From NCBI RefSeq assembly GCF_963675165.1, contig NC_087381.1, positions 7,286,419 to 7,350,418 of the forward strand: 64,000 nucleotides of DNA, in the 5' to 3' direction. This DNA comes from Halichondria panicea. Lineage: Eukaryota; Porifera; Demospongiae; Suberitida; Halichondriidae. A program made the position numbers and the translations under genes. The first letter of the stretch is position 1. The number at the start of each line of letters is the position of its first letter. The notes below the pieces were generated by a model. The model did not search any database, was not told where the DNA came from, and worked only from the letters and a program-made list of their open reading frames with translations. Shown here in pieces: positions 1 to 22,429 of the stretch.

Positions 1-8838
<8,838 letters not shown>

Positions 8839-9367
8839 GATTTTTTGCTCCTGCTAGATCTAGATAGATCTGTATAGACTAGATCTCTATTAATACTATT
8901 CCATCATGCAGGATATCTTTTATCTTGTCAGGTACAGGAAATTAGAACCTTCAGTTATACCGTGTTAGTTAATGGTCTTTTTTTATGGGACCAAAAATAA
9001 CAAGTAAAAGTTATGCTTTCTATACAAAGTAACTTCGTGTGGGCTAATAGGTTGTTTTAACAGCTAGCTATATAGCTATTATATCAACACTTCATGAACT
9101 AGCTGCATGGTGGAGCCAAGCCAAGCACACACACTTCCATAAAGTTAACTTGTCACTCTTCATTTATAAGTTGATTTGGATTGGAAAGCCTGGTTTTTAA
9201 TATACAACGTTTTTTAATAATTATATACAACGTCACGAAATGGACTAACAAACAAACAAAATATCAAACGTTCATCAGAATAATACTATCTTTCACTCAC
9301 GTACAAACTTATCTAGTAAATAAAATCACTGTTCTGTAGTTCTTGTAACTAACTACAATGGTCTTAC

Positions 9368-10525
9368 CTGCCATCAGACCGTCCGCAGTCGAGAAGGACA
9401 ACTCAATATTTCTGTCTAATATATGGCCACTAGTCACTCCCACAGTGAATATGATTTGTCCTTCGTCCTCCCTGGCAGAGTATGGTGGGTTGATGAAACC
9501 AACAGTCACCTCTGTGGGTTAAGTAATTATAGTAATGTATAGTGTATACATGATTGTACAAACCTCCGCCATCGATAATGGTAGCATCGGCAGTGCCTGG
9601 ACTCAGGGACACTCTGTCCGTAGTAATGAGGCTTAGTATGCCTTGAAACATCTCATTATTCTCGTACAGTTGATCAGGATTCAAATTAACTGAAATCTGT
9701 ATAGTTTGCATGCCTGCACTCAGAATGAATGACATGTCGATAACCGAAGTGTAGTTCCTGACCAGCAATAGCGGGGAAATCTGTGTGTGTATAATTATGT
9801 GTGGGTGAGTGGGTGGTAAATCTAATACTGAAATATTATGTGCATCATAATGAAGACTCTCACCTGCTATCAGACCGTCAACAGTTGAGAAGGACAACTC
9901 AATATCTCTGTTTAATGTATGACCACTAGTCACTCCCACAGTGAATACCATTCGTCCTTTGTCCTATCTGGCAGAGTATGGTGGGTTGATGAAACCAACA
10001 GTTATACCTCTGTACATGTATGGGTCCATCCATAGATATTACATGTAATTTATAGTATCTATGATGGGTCGGTATAGTTAAAAAGTGCATGCGCTACTAT
10101 GGGACGAGCCTCAAAGCTCGCTCAAACTTACTTCCTATACTATTCCAGATATATAAAAAATGTGTACATTGAGTATTGTATGCACTCAGTCATAGTACGT
10201 AAAAAATTAACAATTACCTATGCACTGGAAGCATTGACCACCATCATTGTAATACAGTCCTGCATCATTATTGACACAACAGTCCTCAGCATTGGAAGGT
10301 CCCACAACAGCACCAGTACAGCCAGAATCACAGTGAAGCATCCAAATTGAGCCTGAACTGCAAAGTAATGTTATATAGATCTGCATCTAGCTATAATACA
10401 TGTGCTATTAAGCACAAAATTGTATAATTATAATTATTATGTTCTTACCAGCAGTAGTGAAAATGGTGATCAATGCATCGTGTATCTATGATCAATGTCA
10501 GCAGGAGTTGCTTTGAAACCCCCAT
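9368..10525 (-). pseudogene. Truncated Calx-beta gene remnant
   Basis: Pieces recognisable against neighbours are a signal-peptide exon at 10448-10525, a six-Cys exon at 10218-10357, and three Calx-beta half-exons at 9864-10008, 9564-9780 and 9368-9511. The signal-peptide exon carries a 22-bp local duplication around 'ttgatc' that shifts the frame. The six-Cys exon is 140 nt instead of 144-147 and is frameshifted after GCFT. Exon 9564-9780 has a one-base shift near 9760. The first four Calx-beta modules of intact paralogues are missing. The remaining order (half a, half b, half a) fits deletion or unequal crossover. No full product is expected. Confidence 0.75.
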
Positions 10526-13500
10526 GATTTTTTTCTCCTGCTAGATCTAGATAGACTAGATCTCTATTAATACTATTCCACCATGCAGGATATCTTTTAT
10601 CCTGTCAGGTACAGGAAATTAGAACCTTCATTTATACTGTGTTAGTAAATGATTTCTTTTTATGGGACCAAAAATAACAAGTAAAAGTTATGCTTTCTAT
10701 ACAAAGTAACTTTATGTGGGCTAATAGGTTGTTTTAACAGCTATATGTATCAACACACTAGCTGCCTGGTGGAGCCTATAATTAGCACACACACTTGTGT
10801 TGACTTGATTGTCTCTTCCTTTATAAGTTGATTTGGATTGGAAAGCATGGTTTTTATACAACGTCACGAAATGGACTAACAAACAATCAAATGTTCATCA
10901 GCTAGAATAATACTAGCATTACTCATTCACTCACGTACAAACTTATCTAGCTATTGAGTAAATAAAATCACTGTTCTGTAGTTCTTGTAACTATAACTAT
11001 AATGTCGGGTTAGGTGCATCTGCACTCTAAATGGGTGTAGCTGAAGTCAGTGGCGTACGGTGTTTCCACTATGTAGTCAGTGTACTCCCCGAATATCACC
11101 GGACTGTTAACAGTATCGTCGAGGATCTCGTACAGAGCGCTGGCCTGGCGTTGTCCAGCATAGAGACAGTACTCCTTCCTGGACTCCCAGGTTAGGGGCC
11201 AGAGCCAGCCGATGAAAGATCGCTGTGGTTCGTTGGGATGGTTGGTTGTTATGACATAGTAGCCGTCGCTGTTGACTCCATCCCGCACAGGTCCAGTGTA
11301 GGGCTGTACTTGGATAGGGACGTTCCAGAATTGACCTGAGGACATGCAGTTGATCAATATAGTTAGTACCACATTAAGCATTCAATTATACTGTTACCAT
11401 AACCATATAATTCCCACTCACCCAGCAATCCGTGCGACCGTTCAGCCAGGTTCAGTCCTCTAGCGATCACGAACCGGATATTATTAGCGTGGAAGATGAT
11501 CTCATTCTGATCAGTGCTTGCTCTGCTCCAGAAGGTTGAGTTCAGGCATGACACCCACATCACAAGATCGATATCGGCACAGTTGGGAGCCACGATCCTC
11601 ACACGATTAGACCGTCCGCAGTCGAGAAGGACAACTCGACATCTGTGCCTATATCATAGCGACCAGTCACTCTCACAGTGAATATCATTGGTCCTTCGCC
11701 CTCCCTGGCAGAGTATGGTGGGTTGATGAAACCAACAGTCACCTCTGTACAATGGGTTTAGCAGGTATGACAAGACTATTTAAGAAATGGCCGTAACTAA
11801 TTTACCTTCATCGTCCAGAATTGTGATGCTACTGCCAGGTGGATCGAGCACAACATTGTAAGGTAAAAGGAGAGATGGATCGATCATAACGCCTAAGTCT
11901 TGAAGCGCAATAAATCGAAGAGAAAATTGCTCTTTTCTGATTCGTAAAGAGCGTCATCTTCTATCACAACCCTGATGCAACTTCGACGAATAGTATCGGT
12001 AAAGGTTAAAATAAAAGGAAAAACGTCGGGTCCAGTCATTTCTGTATAGTCATCTCCATCTGTGAATCAAACAGAATGCAATAAACAGTAATGTAACAGC
12101 ATCTCTACACATGCACTATACCTGCTGTGCCCTGTACAGTTTCAACCCCAATACGGAATAACGTTCTTACTGGAGTGTCATCTGAAGGTTCAAACATTCT
12201 CACACACACTTCCAGAAATGAAAATCCAAACTCGCCCTCTTCATTAACTGTGTACGAGGTGTTCTCGAAGCCAATGAGGAATCCTGAAATGTAAGCACTA
12301 ATTATCATACGTCCTCTCGGCTAAGTACTGCCTGTGTCACTAAAATATAATTATAACTGCAAATAAGTGTATTATAATAATCTGCATAGTGTGTACATGT
12401 ATATACTTTTGTCCTCGATGATGGTAGCGTTGGCATTGTCTAGACCCAGGGACACTCTGTCCGTAGTAACGAGGCTTAATGTACCTCGAAATACTTCATT
12501 GATCTCAATTAACAGATCATCGGTCAAATTAACTGCGATCTGTATGGTTTGCATGCCTGGCCTCAGAATGATTGGCATGTTGATAATTGAAGTGTAGTCC
12601 TGACCAGCCATAGCAGCTGTTTCTGTGTATGCGTGAGTGCGTGTGAGTAGCAAACGTAACACTGATTTATGTGTGTCACAATTAATCACTTGATATCAGA
12701 TTGTCCGCAGTCGAGAAGGACAACTCAATATCTGTGGCTATATCATACCGACCAGTCACTCCCACAGTGAATATCATTCGTCCTTCGTCCTCCCTGGCTG
12801 AGTATGATGGGTTAATGAAGCCAACAGTCACCTCTGTACATGTATGGGTCAGCAGGTATGACAATACTATTTAAGAAATCACCATAACTAATTTACCTTC
12901 ATCATCCAAAATTGTGATGCTACTGCCAGGTGGATCGAGCACAACATTGTAAGGTAAAAGGAGAGATGGATCGATCACAAAGTCTTCAGGTAAAATAAAA
13001 TCTTTAATTGCAATAAATCGAAGAGAAAATTGCTCTTCTGATTCGTAAAGAGCATCATCTAAAATCACAACCCTGATGCAACTCCGACGAATAGTATCGG
13101 TAAAGGGTATAATAAAGGGAAAAACGTTGGGTCCAGTCATTTCCGTATAGTCATCTCCATCTGTGATTCAAATAGAATGCAATAGGCAGTAATGTAGTAT
13201 GCATCTCTGCACACACTATACCTGCTGTGCCTTGTACAGTTTCAACCCCAATACGGAATAATGTTCCTACTGGAGTGTCATCTGAAGGTTCAAACATTCT
13301 CACACACACTTCCAGCGCTACAAATCCAAACTCGCCCTCTTCATTAACTGTGTACGAGGTGTTCTCGAAGCCAATGAGGAATCCTGAAATGTAAGCACTA
13401 ATTATCATACGTCCTCTCGGCTAAGTACTGCCTGTTTCACTAAAATATAATTATAAGCTGCAAATAAGTGTATTATAATAATCTGCATAGTGTGTACATG

Positions 13501-16451
13501 TATATACTTTCATCCTCGATGATTGTAGCGTCGGCATTGTCTAGACCCAGGGACACTCTGTCCGTAGTAACGAGGCTTAATGTACCTCGAAATACTTCAT
13601 TGATCTCAATTAACTGATCATCGATCAAATTAACTGTGATCTGTATGGTTTGCATGCCTGGCCTCAGAATGATTGGCATGTTGATAATTGAAGTGTAGTC
13701 CTGACCAGCCATAGCAGCTGTTTCTGTGTGTGCGTGTGAGTAGTAAACGTAACACTGATTTATGTGTGTCACAATTAATCACTTGATATCAGATTGTCCG
13801 CAGTCGAGAAGGACAACACAATATCTGTGGCTATATCATAGCGACTAGTCACTCCCACAGTGAATATCATTGGTCCTTCGTCCTCCCTGGCAGAGTATGG
13901 TAGGTTGATGAAACCAACAGTCACCTCTGTACAATGGGTTAGCAGGTATGACAAGACTATTAAATTTTGAAATCACCATAACTAATTTACCTTCATCATC
14001 CAGAATTGTGATGCTACTGCCAGGTGGATCGAGCGTAACGTTGTAAGGTAAAATATCAGATGGATCAATCACTAGGTCTGGTATAGTAACGTCTTGAAGC
14101 GCAATAAATCGAAGAGAAAATTGCTCTTCTGATTCGTAAAGAGCGTCATCTTCTATCACAACCCTGATGCAACTCCGACGAATAGTATCACTAAACAATA
14201 AAAAGAAGGGCGGCTCGTTTCCAGTCCTTTCTGAAAAGTCATCTTCATCTGTGAATCAAACAGGATGCAACAGACATGCAGCAATGTAGTATGCATCTAG
14301 TATGCATTTCACATACTATACCTGCTGAGCCTTGTACAGTTTCAACCCCATAATCAAGGGTTGTTAATGGTCCTAATGGAGTGTCCTCTGAAGGTTCGTA
14401 CATTCTCACACACACTTGCAAGAATTGAAATCCAAATGAACTGTTTCCTTCGTAAACTCTGTACGAGGTTTGTTCGAAGCAATGCGGAATCCTATAAAGT
14501 ATATAAGCATTACTAATGATAAATCATAATATACCGTATTCTACCAAGATTACGCCCACTCTAATTGCATGCTAAACGTCAGCTACAAGTGGGATGGGCT
14601 TAATTTCGAAAACGGTTAACTCACGGTCATCATCTTCAATAATGATGAAGAAACTAGGGTATTTGGGGAGGGTCTTGAACCCTGGAAACATTCCATCAGT
14701 GGGTAGACTTAGTCTGAGTTGAGCAGCTTCTGTTTCTTCAGGCAGATCTTCCTCAAATATAGTCAATTCTGCAAACGTGTGATTCTCCTCTGGTCCTATT
14801 GATAGCAAACTTGATGATGGAAATAAGAAATCGTTATCTTCTCCATCAGCTGAGGGAGTGGCAGTTCCAAGTCCCTCTGGAGTAGTTTGGAACAAATTAA
14901 CCACAAAGCTGATGGTTTGTTCAGTGACATTGCCTGCTCCTTTGATAATTTGAATTTGGTGACCGGCTTCTTCCTCCGGATATGTTGTATTTGGTAGAGC
15001 AAACCCAATAAAGATATCTGCATGTGTACATATATACACATTTCTACACGATATATATGCTAAGCTTAACTCACCATCATCGTCTACAATGTCGATGCGT
15101 ATTATATCGCCGCCATTGCTTTCAATTGAAGCTAATGGCGGCACGTTAGCTGTATCTTGAAAGGTTAAAGTAACCACAAAATACTCCAAGGCTTCGTCAA
15201 TCAGGTCATCGTATATCAGCACATCTCCAGCCAAAAGAATCTCCCCACCAGCCATAAAATTCAGTGTGATGGGTGTAGTAAAGAAATCTATCCTGCCTTC
15301 AACTATAATATAGCCAGAGTGATAATTTGAATTAAAGAAACCTTCAACTTACTAGTGTTAGCTCTTGCAAATGGTCTGGTAGTTGGTAGAGGTGTAAAAT
15401 CTTCAGGAGCGATCATGGGTGTCAGAACTAGTGAGATATCGGAGGCCAGTTCTACCGCATTGGCTACTGTCACATCAATGGGGATGAAGCCATCATCTTC
15501 ATCTACAATTCTGTCGCTTTCTCTCAGCCGAAAAATGAGGGCTATGAACAATAATTATACAGACTTTTCTTTATTTAATTGTAATTTAACTTACCAGTGC
15601 TATCCTGTATAATAAACTCCTGCCTACTCTGAAAGAAAACATTTGGCAAAGATGAATCAAACAGTTCTCCGACACCATTTGCCACACCAAGCAGTGACAA
15701 CTCTAACACAAAAGTCTTATCTGGTTCCAATGCCACTCTGTCTGCTTGGAAGGTGATGGAGGTAGTTTCACCAGGGTTGAGGGGTAGAGTAACAACACTC
15801 TGACTTATACCAAACTCCTCCTCTGAAGCTGTTAGTGTGGAAGTAAGCAACATAAACCCCATTATCAATTTCTATTACTATAACAATACCTGTTCCTTCT
15901 CCATTGTAGTCAATGGCCATCCTAAGCTGTGCAATAGATGGACCCTTAAAGTATGCAAGTGGAACATCATAAGGAATTTGAGATTCTGGCCTAGTGAAGG
16001 TATCCGAGCCAAAGCCATACACTGCATAATATAATATGTATGTGTGTTAAACAACAACCACGGCAACTATACCACTCTATAGCTATAGACAGTGTGTCAA
16101 TGAAATAAATTATTATATTTTAATTTTTACCGAAAATTATGAGAAAAAATAAAACACTGTCTTTTAACAGTTTGTAGCTATGTAAAATACTTCAAATCTT
16201 ATAATTACCTATGCACTGGAAGCATTGACCACCCTGATTGTAATACAGTCCTGCATTATTGCTGACACAACAGTCCTCAGAATTGAAAGAAGGTCCCCCC
16301 ATAACAGCAGTAGCACAGTCAGGATCAGTGAAGCATCCAGTGAATTGAGCCTGAACTGCAAAGATATATAATTGTACCAGTACACATTATCAATAAGAAA
16401 CAAGAGATTTAAAACTACTGATGAGCTGTATAGTAATCATTATCTTCGTAC

Positions 16452-16648
16452 TACCGTATAGCGCGAAATTTTCGAGGGGCTTAATTAATGAAAATTCAGT
16501 CCACGTAAATAATTGTTTTATCTGCTATAACGTGCAAATATTAAAGGCGTGGCTTCCGATAAGCAGTCATTCCACGAACATTGTGTTGTGTAACGAAATG
16601 CTTTTCCACGAAATTATAAGTGCCTCGAAAATTTCGCGCTATACGGTA
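16452..16648. mobile_element. 197-bp MITE in an intron
   Basis: The ends are inverted copies: the left end begins TACCGTATAGCGCGAAATTT and the right end is its reverse complement, about 25 bp matching. The tips carry TA, as expected for TA-targeting elements. It sits in the intron between exons 16687-16926 and 16209-16355 of the gene above. No coding capacity. Confidence 0.85.
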
Positions 16649-18682
16649 TATACTGTATATACACAACGCATCAATAATACTTATACCTGTACTGTCCTGT
16701 ATAATGAAGTTTTGTCTTCTTTGAAAGAACACATTTATCAGAGAAGCATCCAGAAGTGGTACACTCGCTGCTGGTGTAATTGAAGTCACTGAAAGCTCCA
16801 GCACAAAAGTCTCATCAGGTTCGAATGCAATGGTGTCAATTAAAAAAGTGACAGAAACAGTTGCACCAGCATTGAGAGATAGAGTCACAACTTGTTGGTT
16901 TTGAATGTAGTCCACGTTTTGAGTAGCTATAATCATGCATGCAGTGAATAATAATAATTATTATTATCAATGCTTAATACCTGTTCCTTTTGAAGTGTCA
17001 TTGACAGTGAAAACGATTTGAGCAGCTGGACCCTTGGAGTAGACAAGTGGAATACTGTAAGGTGATTGGGCCTCACTAGCAGGGAAATTGCTTGAGCTCC
17101 AGCCATACACTGCAAAAAAAAAGCTTATGTGTGCATTACACAGGTTTAATACCATGTTACTGTGCCAAATTTTCGACAACCAAATATTTGCAAAACCAAA
17201 CTTTTCATGTAATGAACAATGATTCCATAATTTCACAACAAGAATTTGGAGGTTGGAAAAACGACGTAAATTTGAGGTCTCGAAAATTTGGCGCCATAGA
17301 TGTTCAGTCGTAGTTATGCAATGTCTCAATAATTATTAATGACTAATACTAGGTGGGTATACAACAATTAATTAGTTTGCATGTATGAGATAATTATAAT
17401 TATACATGACTGTTATGTAAGTACCTATACACTGGAAGCAAGTTGTTTCATCACTGAAGTACGTTCCTGCACTGCTGACACAGCAATCTTCAGCATTTGT
17501 AGGTCCCAGGCTATCACCAGAGCAGGAAGAATTGCTGTAGCATCCCCCAAATGGAGCACCTCGGATTACAATTGTACTTGTGGGTGGATCGAACACATAG
17601 TTGGAAGGTAGATCAGAGCCAGGAAGGTCAATTAATTGCAGAGAAAACTGCTCTTCAAATTCGTAACGATTGTCTTCCGTTATTTCCACATTGATGCAAC
17701 TCCGACGAACAACATCGTCAAAGAACAAAACAAATGCAGCATCTGATCCAGACATTTCTCTATAGTCACTTCCATCTGTGATCATCACACAGCATGGGAT
17801 AGACAGTAATGCATCTCTACACACTATACCTGCTGTGCCTCGTACAGTTTCAACCCCAATACTAACGGATATACGAGTGCCTTCTGGAGGTTCAAGTATT
17901 CTCACACACACTTCCAGCATGCCAATCCCTTCGTTAACTATGTACGAGGTTCGCTCGAAGCCAATGCGGAAACCTGAAAGGTTAGTATTAAATATGACTA
18001 GACAATACACTGTATACTAATAACTCACTGTCATCATCTGCAATAATGATAAAGAAGCTGGGGTATTGGGGGAGGGTCTTGAACACCGGGAACACTCCAT
18101 CAGTGGGTAGACTTAGTCTGAGTTGAGCAGCTTCTGTTACCTCAGGCAGTTCGTCCGCAAATATACTGACATCTGTAAACGTGTCATTTTCCTCTGGTTC
18201 TATTGATAGCAAAATTAATGGAATAAAGAAATCATTGTCCTCTTCGTCATCTAAGGGAGTGGCGGTTCCAAGTCCAGGTGGAGCAGTTTGGAACAAATTA
18301 ACCAAAAAGCTGATGGTTTGTTCAGTGACATTGCCTGCTCCTTTGATAATGCGAATTTGGTGATCGGCTTCTACCTCCGGATATGTTGTACTTGGTAGGG
18401 CAAATCCAATAAATATATCTGTGTACATGATATTGGTAAATTTGTACATGATTGCAAACTTTTTATTTACTCATCTACAATCAGATTATGTTTTAATTAA
18501 CTCACCATCGTTGTCTACAGTGTCGATGCGAATTATATCGCCGCTATTGCTTTCAATTGAAGCTAATGGTGGCAAATTATCGGGATCTTGAAAGGTTAAA
18601 GTAACCACAAAATACTCCAAGGCTTCGTCAATCAGATCATCATATATCAGTACATCGCCAGCCAAAAGAATCTCTCCACCAG

Positions 18683-19088
18683 CAGGGGCGGATCCAGGAA
18701 AAACAAAAGGGGGGGGCTAGCTAGAAAGGGGCGAAGCCCCGTACCAGGGCAGCCTCGCGGGAGGCGAATTTTTTGTAAGATTTGACCTTTGAACTTTCAT
18801 ATTAATACGTTGACCTCTGCACTTACTTTTAATACTATGGTGATACTGTACTGATCAGATGTACGTACGTACGTACAGCTAGCTAGCTAGCTAGGTACGT
18901 CCAGCTAGCTACCCTAGATCCTTTATACTCCTAGTAGCTGTTGTCTAGCATCTCTCAAGTGATTTCAAGTGAGTCTACAGATGCATAATTGGTGGCAAAA
19001 TTGTTGTAGAGTCAGACTACAACACATGGTAGTTTTTTCAAAAGGGGGGGGCTTCAGCCCCTCAAAATCACCCCTGGATCCGCCCCTG
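18683..19088. mobile_element. 406-bp hAT-like MITE inserted inside a Calx-beta exon
   Basis: Left end CAGGGGCGGATCCAGG and right end CCTGGATCCGCCCCTG are exact inverse copies. The flanks repeat ACCAG (18678-18682 and 19089-19093), a 5-bp target-site duplication. Removing element plus one duplication (411 bp) restores the exon to 228 nt, the length seen in five paralogues. The CAGGGGCGG terminus is typical of hAT-type MITEs, although classical hAT elements duplicate 8 bp. Read through on the minus strand it gives a TGA within the first ten codons. Confidence 0.92.
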
Positions 19089-20965
19089 ACCAGCCATAAA
19101 ATTCAATGTGATGGGTGTAGTAAAGAAATCTATCCTGCCTTCAACTATATAGTCAGAGTGATAATAATTTAATTAAAGAAACCTTACAGCTTACTAGTAT
19201 TAGCTCTTGCAAATGGTCTGGTAGCTGGTAGAGGTGTAAAATCTTCAGGAGCGATCATGGGTGTCAGAAGTAGTGAGATATCAGAGGCCAGTTCTACCTC
19301 ATTGGCCACTGTCACCTCAATGGAGATGGATGCATCACCCTCATCTACAACTCTGTCGCTCTCTCTCAGCCGAAAAACGATAGCTAATAATAAAATAATG
19401 AACAAGAATTGCGTATTAAATTTTGTTGCATGATTCAAACTTACCAGTGCTCTCCTGTATGATAAACTCCTGCCTATTCCGAAAGAAAACATTTGACAAA
19501 GATGAATCGAAAAAACGTTCGAATATAGTATTTTCCACACCAAGCAGCGTCAATTCCAACACAAAAGTCTCATCTGGTTCCAATGCCACTCTGTCTGCTT
19601 GGAAAGTGATGGAGGTAGTTCCGCCAGGGTTGAGAGGTAGAGAAACAACACTCTGACCTATACCAAACTCCCCTTCTAAAGCTGTTAGTGTGGAAATAAG
19701 CAACATAAACTCCATTATCTATTTTTATTACTATAACAATACCTGTTCCTTCCCCATTGTAGTCAATTGCCATCCTAAGCTGTGCATCAGGTGGACCCTT
19801 AAAGTATGCAAGTGGAAAATCATAAGGAAATTGGGCCTCTGGTCTAGTGAAGGTGTCCGAGCCCCAGCCATACACTGCATACAGTGACACAATCTTACAC
19901 GGCAACTATATACTTCCAATAGCTAGAAATACGCTACTATAATATAGACAGTGCATTCTTATTAATTTTATGTTCATGGAAATACTTCGATTTTATGGGA
20001 ACAGGTCCCGATGCCTTGGTGGAGGCACCAGAGCTATAAGACATGAAGTTACTATTGACATTGGTGTAAAAAGATAGACCAGTATCATAGCTAAAAAAAG
20101 ATCTCCAAGTCCAGAAACTTAATGGCTGCTGCAGCTTCTTTTCTCACTCTTACTACCAATAGCTAGCATTGCATGTATAGTACTGAGCTAACGAGTAGCA
20201 ACATTCCATGGAAAAGTTTCTACACACTATTCTGCATCATTCTTATATACACAGGGATCGAGCGTCTCGCAAAAAAGAAAGACGTAACGAGAAGTAGTGC
20301 TGGACCCAACTGTTAAATGCAAGCATTTCAAGTAAACAATAATTCGAGAACGAAGCATTTACAAAACACAAATAGTAATCTATGACTAGATACTTGCACT
20401 TCATTGATCCTTGAGCAGCTGTAGCAGTCTACACACACACACACAGCAAACCCGAGGCATAAATTAATATTATGCTAGCTAAAATTATCACTTACCTATG
20501 CACAGGGTACATTGACCACCATCATTGTAATACAGTCCTGCATTATTATTGACACAACAGTCCTCAGCATTGGAAGAAGGTCCCTCCATAACAAAAGTAG
20601 TACAGGATTGATCAGCGAAGCATCCCCTGAATTGGACCTGAGCTGCAACTATAGAATAAAGATGTGTATATGCACAATGCATGGTAAATAAAGGAGAGTA
20701 ACTGGTGAGGTTAAATTTCGCTATATTGTATGACTACAGTATACACATGCATGCATGGGATTGCATGACCACCTGCATGGGATTAAACATGCAAGCAATT
20801 GCACACACACAAACAAACATAGGTGCTATAACAGGCTGTTGTTTTTTTAAGTCCGTGTACGTATATAATAGACCATTTAAGTGCATTCCTAGCTACAATG
20901 CTCTGTAGCATACCAGCTGATGTGCTGATGAGAAAGATAGCCAGTGACAGTAGCAAACGTCCCAT

Positions 20966-22429
20966 CTTGGTCTTAACTCTTTGTAATACCTGCTCAGAGC
21001 AGATAATGACTGACTGGAGGAATGGAAATGACTAAAATGCATGATATAAAAATGTTGCTTTACCACACAGGAAAGGAAGCCATAATGATGCATGTTACTG
21101 TTTTGTGGTAAAGTTATAACCTTATAATTTTATTGTGTCAGCAATCTATCACAAGAGGAGCCTTCTATTCAACTTGAAAGCAGCTGGTATACAAATTAGC
21201 AACACACTAAACTGGTTTCAAGCATTCTTGATTGGAAGAAAACAAAGAGGCAACTGTACTGGACAAATGTATATCATCATTATATAATTGTTATGTTGGT
21301 ATTAAATAGCACAGTCAACCGTAATTATGTCTCACAAATGGGCTACCCTATAAAAATTAATGATTGTTGCCTTTTGACCTCGACCTGGAACCATTGCACT
21401 GTCGGAAAGTGACCTTTTGAGACCTGAGCCCACCCCCACCCTCCAACCAAAATGTCAAAACCTTGCTTTAATATAAGGACACTCTGATGTTTAGATGTAT
21501 GATACGATTATAAATCCATTCCAATCCATCCCATGATATAATTATGACATAAATCCATCCCATGATAATTATAACCTAGGCATAACAAGTTACATTATGA
21601 TCTAACAAATGCAAAAAAGGGCTATTTACACAGTCAACACACTTCAAAAGCAGATCAAAGTTACTCGAAGCATCTGTCCGGCACAATAGCATTCTCCTAT
21701 ATGGGCTACATAATTTTTATACAATCATCATTCAATGTGCACAATGAAGCATTATAATTATCTTAGAGCAAACCAACAGGCAGATGGCCTAGTAACTCAA
21801 TGGGGTGACCTTGGGCAGTTTCCAATTCTTGCATCTGGCCAATGTAAACATTATGTAATGTGGGCAAATGCCATGCATGACCATCTGTCCAAAACCACCA
21901 CCCATTCCTTTGATCAAAGTTCTATCAGGTTGCTATGGCACTCCTTTTGTTTCAATACTGAAAAATATTGACAAGGATGTGTGTGATCGGGTTACCTATT
22001 GTCCAAGTGATTGTCAATAACTATATATATCATCATGTTTGTTAATTTATTATTATCATCATGTTTGCTCAACGTATATTATGGGATGTGATTCTCGCCA
22101 ATTAGTATTTTTGTGCGAGAAATGTCATTTTGAGTGATCAATTTCTATAATTGAGAGTTGTATTATTTGATGAGGTGCTTTTTGTGGGAAAGTGTGCTTT
22201 TGGGAGGAATCTGCATGGCTTTTGAAAAATACCGGCTATACGGTGTTGACTCTAGCTATAGAAATTATCAGGGAGTGAGTTTTTGCATGGTATTATTGCA
22301 TGCATGCATGTGTAATGTGCATGGGCAGCACCATCTGTCTAACCACCACCCATTACTTGGGTAAAAGTTAGAAGACTGCAGCAAAAACGCTTCAAAGCAT
22401 TAGTAAACGAATTTTGCAGTAATTAATGT
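20966..22429. other. Intergenic, no gene seen
   Basis: This is the upstream region of the gene starting at 20965, AT-rich. Positions 21757-21835 hold a weak copy of the 'tcttagagcaaacc...gatggcct' segment that precedes each ITIH-C-like fragment. The first ~180 bp upstream of the ATG resemble the same region at 52757-52930 ('gcagataatgactgac', 'aatgactaaaatgcatga'), so a shared proximal promoter is plausible. Confidence 0.5.

Larger units (their letters stand above)
11010..20965 (-). pseudogene. Aggregation-factor-like secreted Calx-beta gene with ITIH-C-like end, decaying
   Basis: Twenty-nine exons can be placed: 20914-20965 (signal peptide MGRLLLSLAIFLISTSAG), 20496-20642 (six-Cys), 19743-19874, 19445-19681, 19195-19383, 18506-19144, 18029-18418, 17830-17973, 17425-17775 (with six-Cys), 16981-17109, 16687-16926, 16209-16355 (six-Cys), 15890-16021, 15595-15828, 15353-15541, 15075-15302, 14625-15017, 14322-14491, 13991-14248, 13783-13926, 13508-13723, 13222-13383, 12897-13160, 12690-12833, 12407-12622, 12122-12283, 11806-12059, 11422-11744 and 11010-11335 (stop). 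About 13 Calx-beta modules precede the C-terminal HGLLG / QFWNVPIQVQPY domain. Lesions: a 411-bp MITE-plus-duplication in exon 18506-19144, a one-base deletion in 14322-14491, a two-base insertion in 11806-12059, and a Calx-beta/ITIH-C-like exon fused out of frame in 11422-11744. The first five exons are clean. Assembly error could explain the single-base changes but not the MITE or the fusion. Confidence 0.7.

Noticed and set aside
16421-16783. Plus-strand frame of 120 residues
   Set aside because: Runs through a MITE and antisense to Calx-beta exons.
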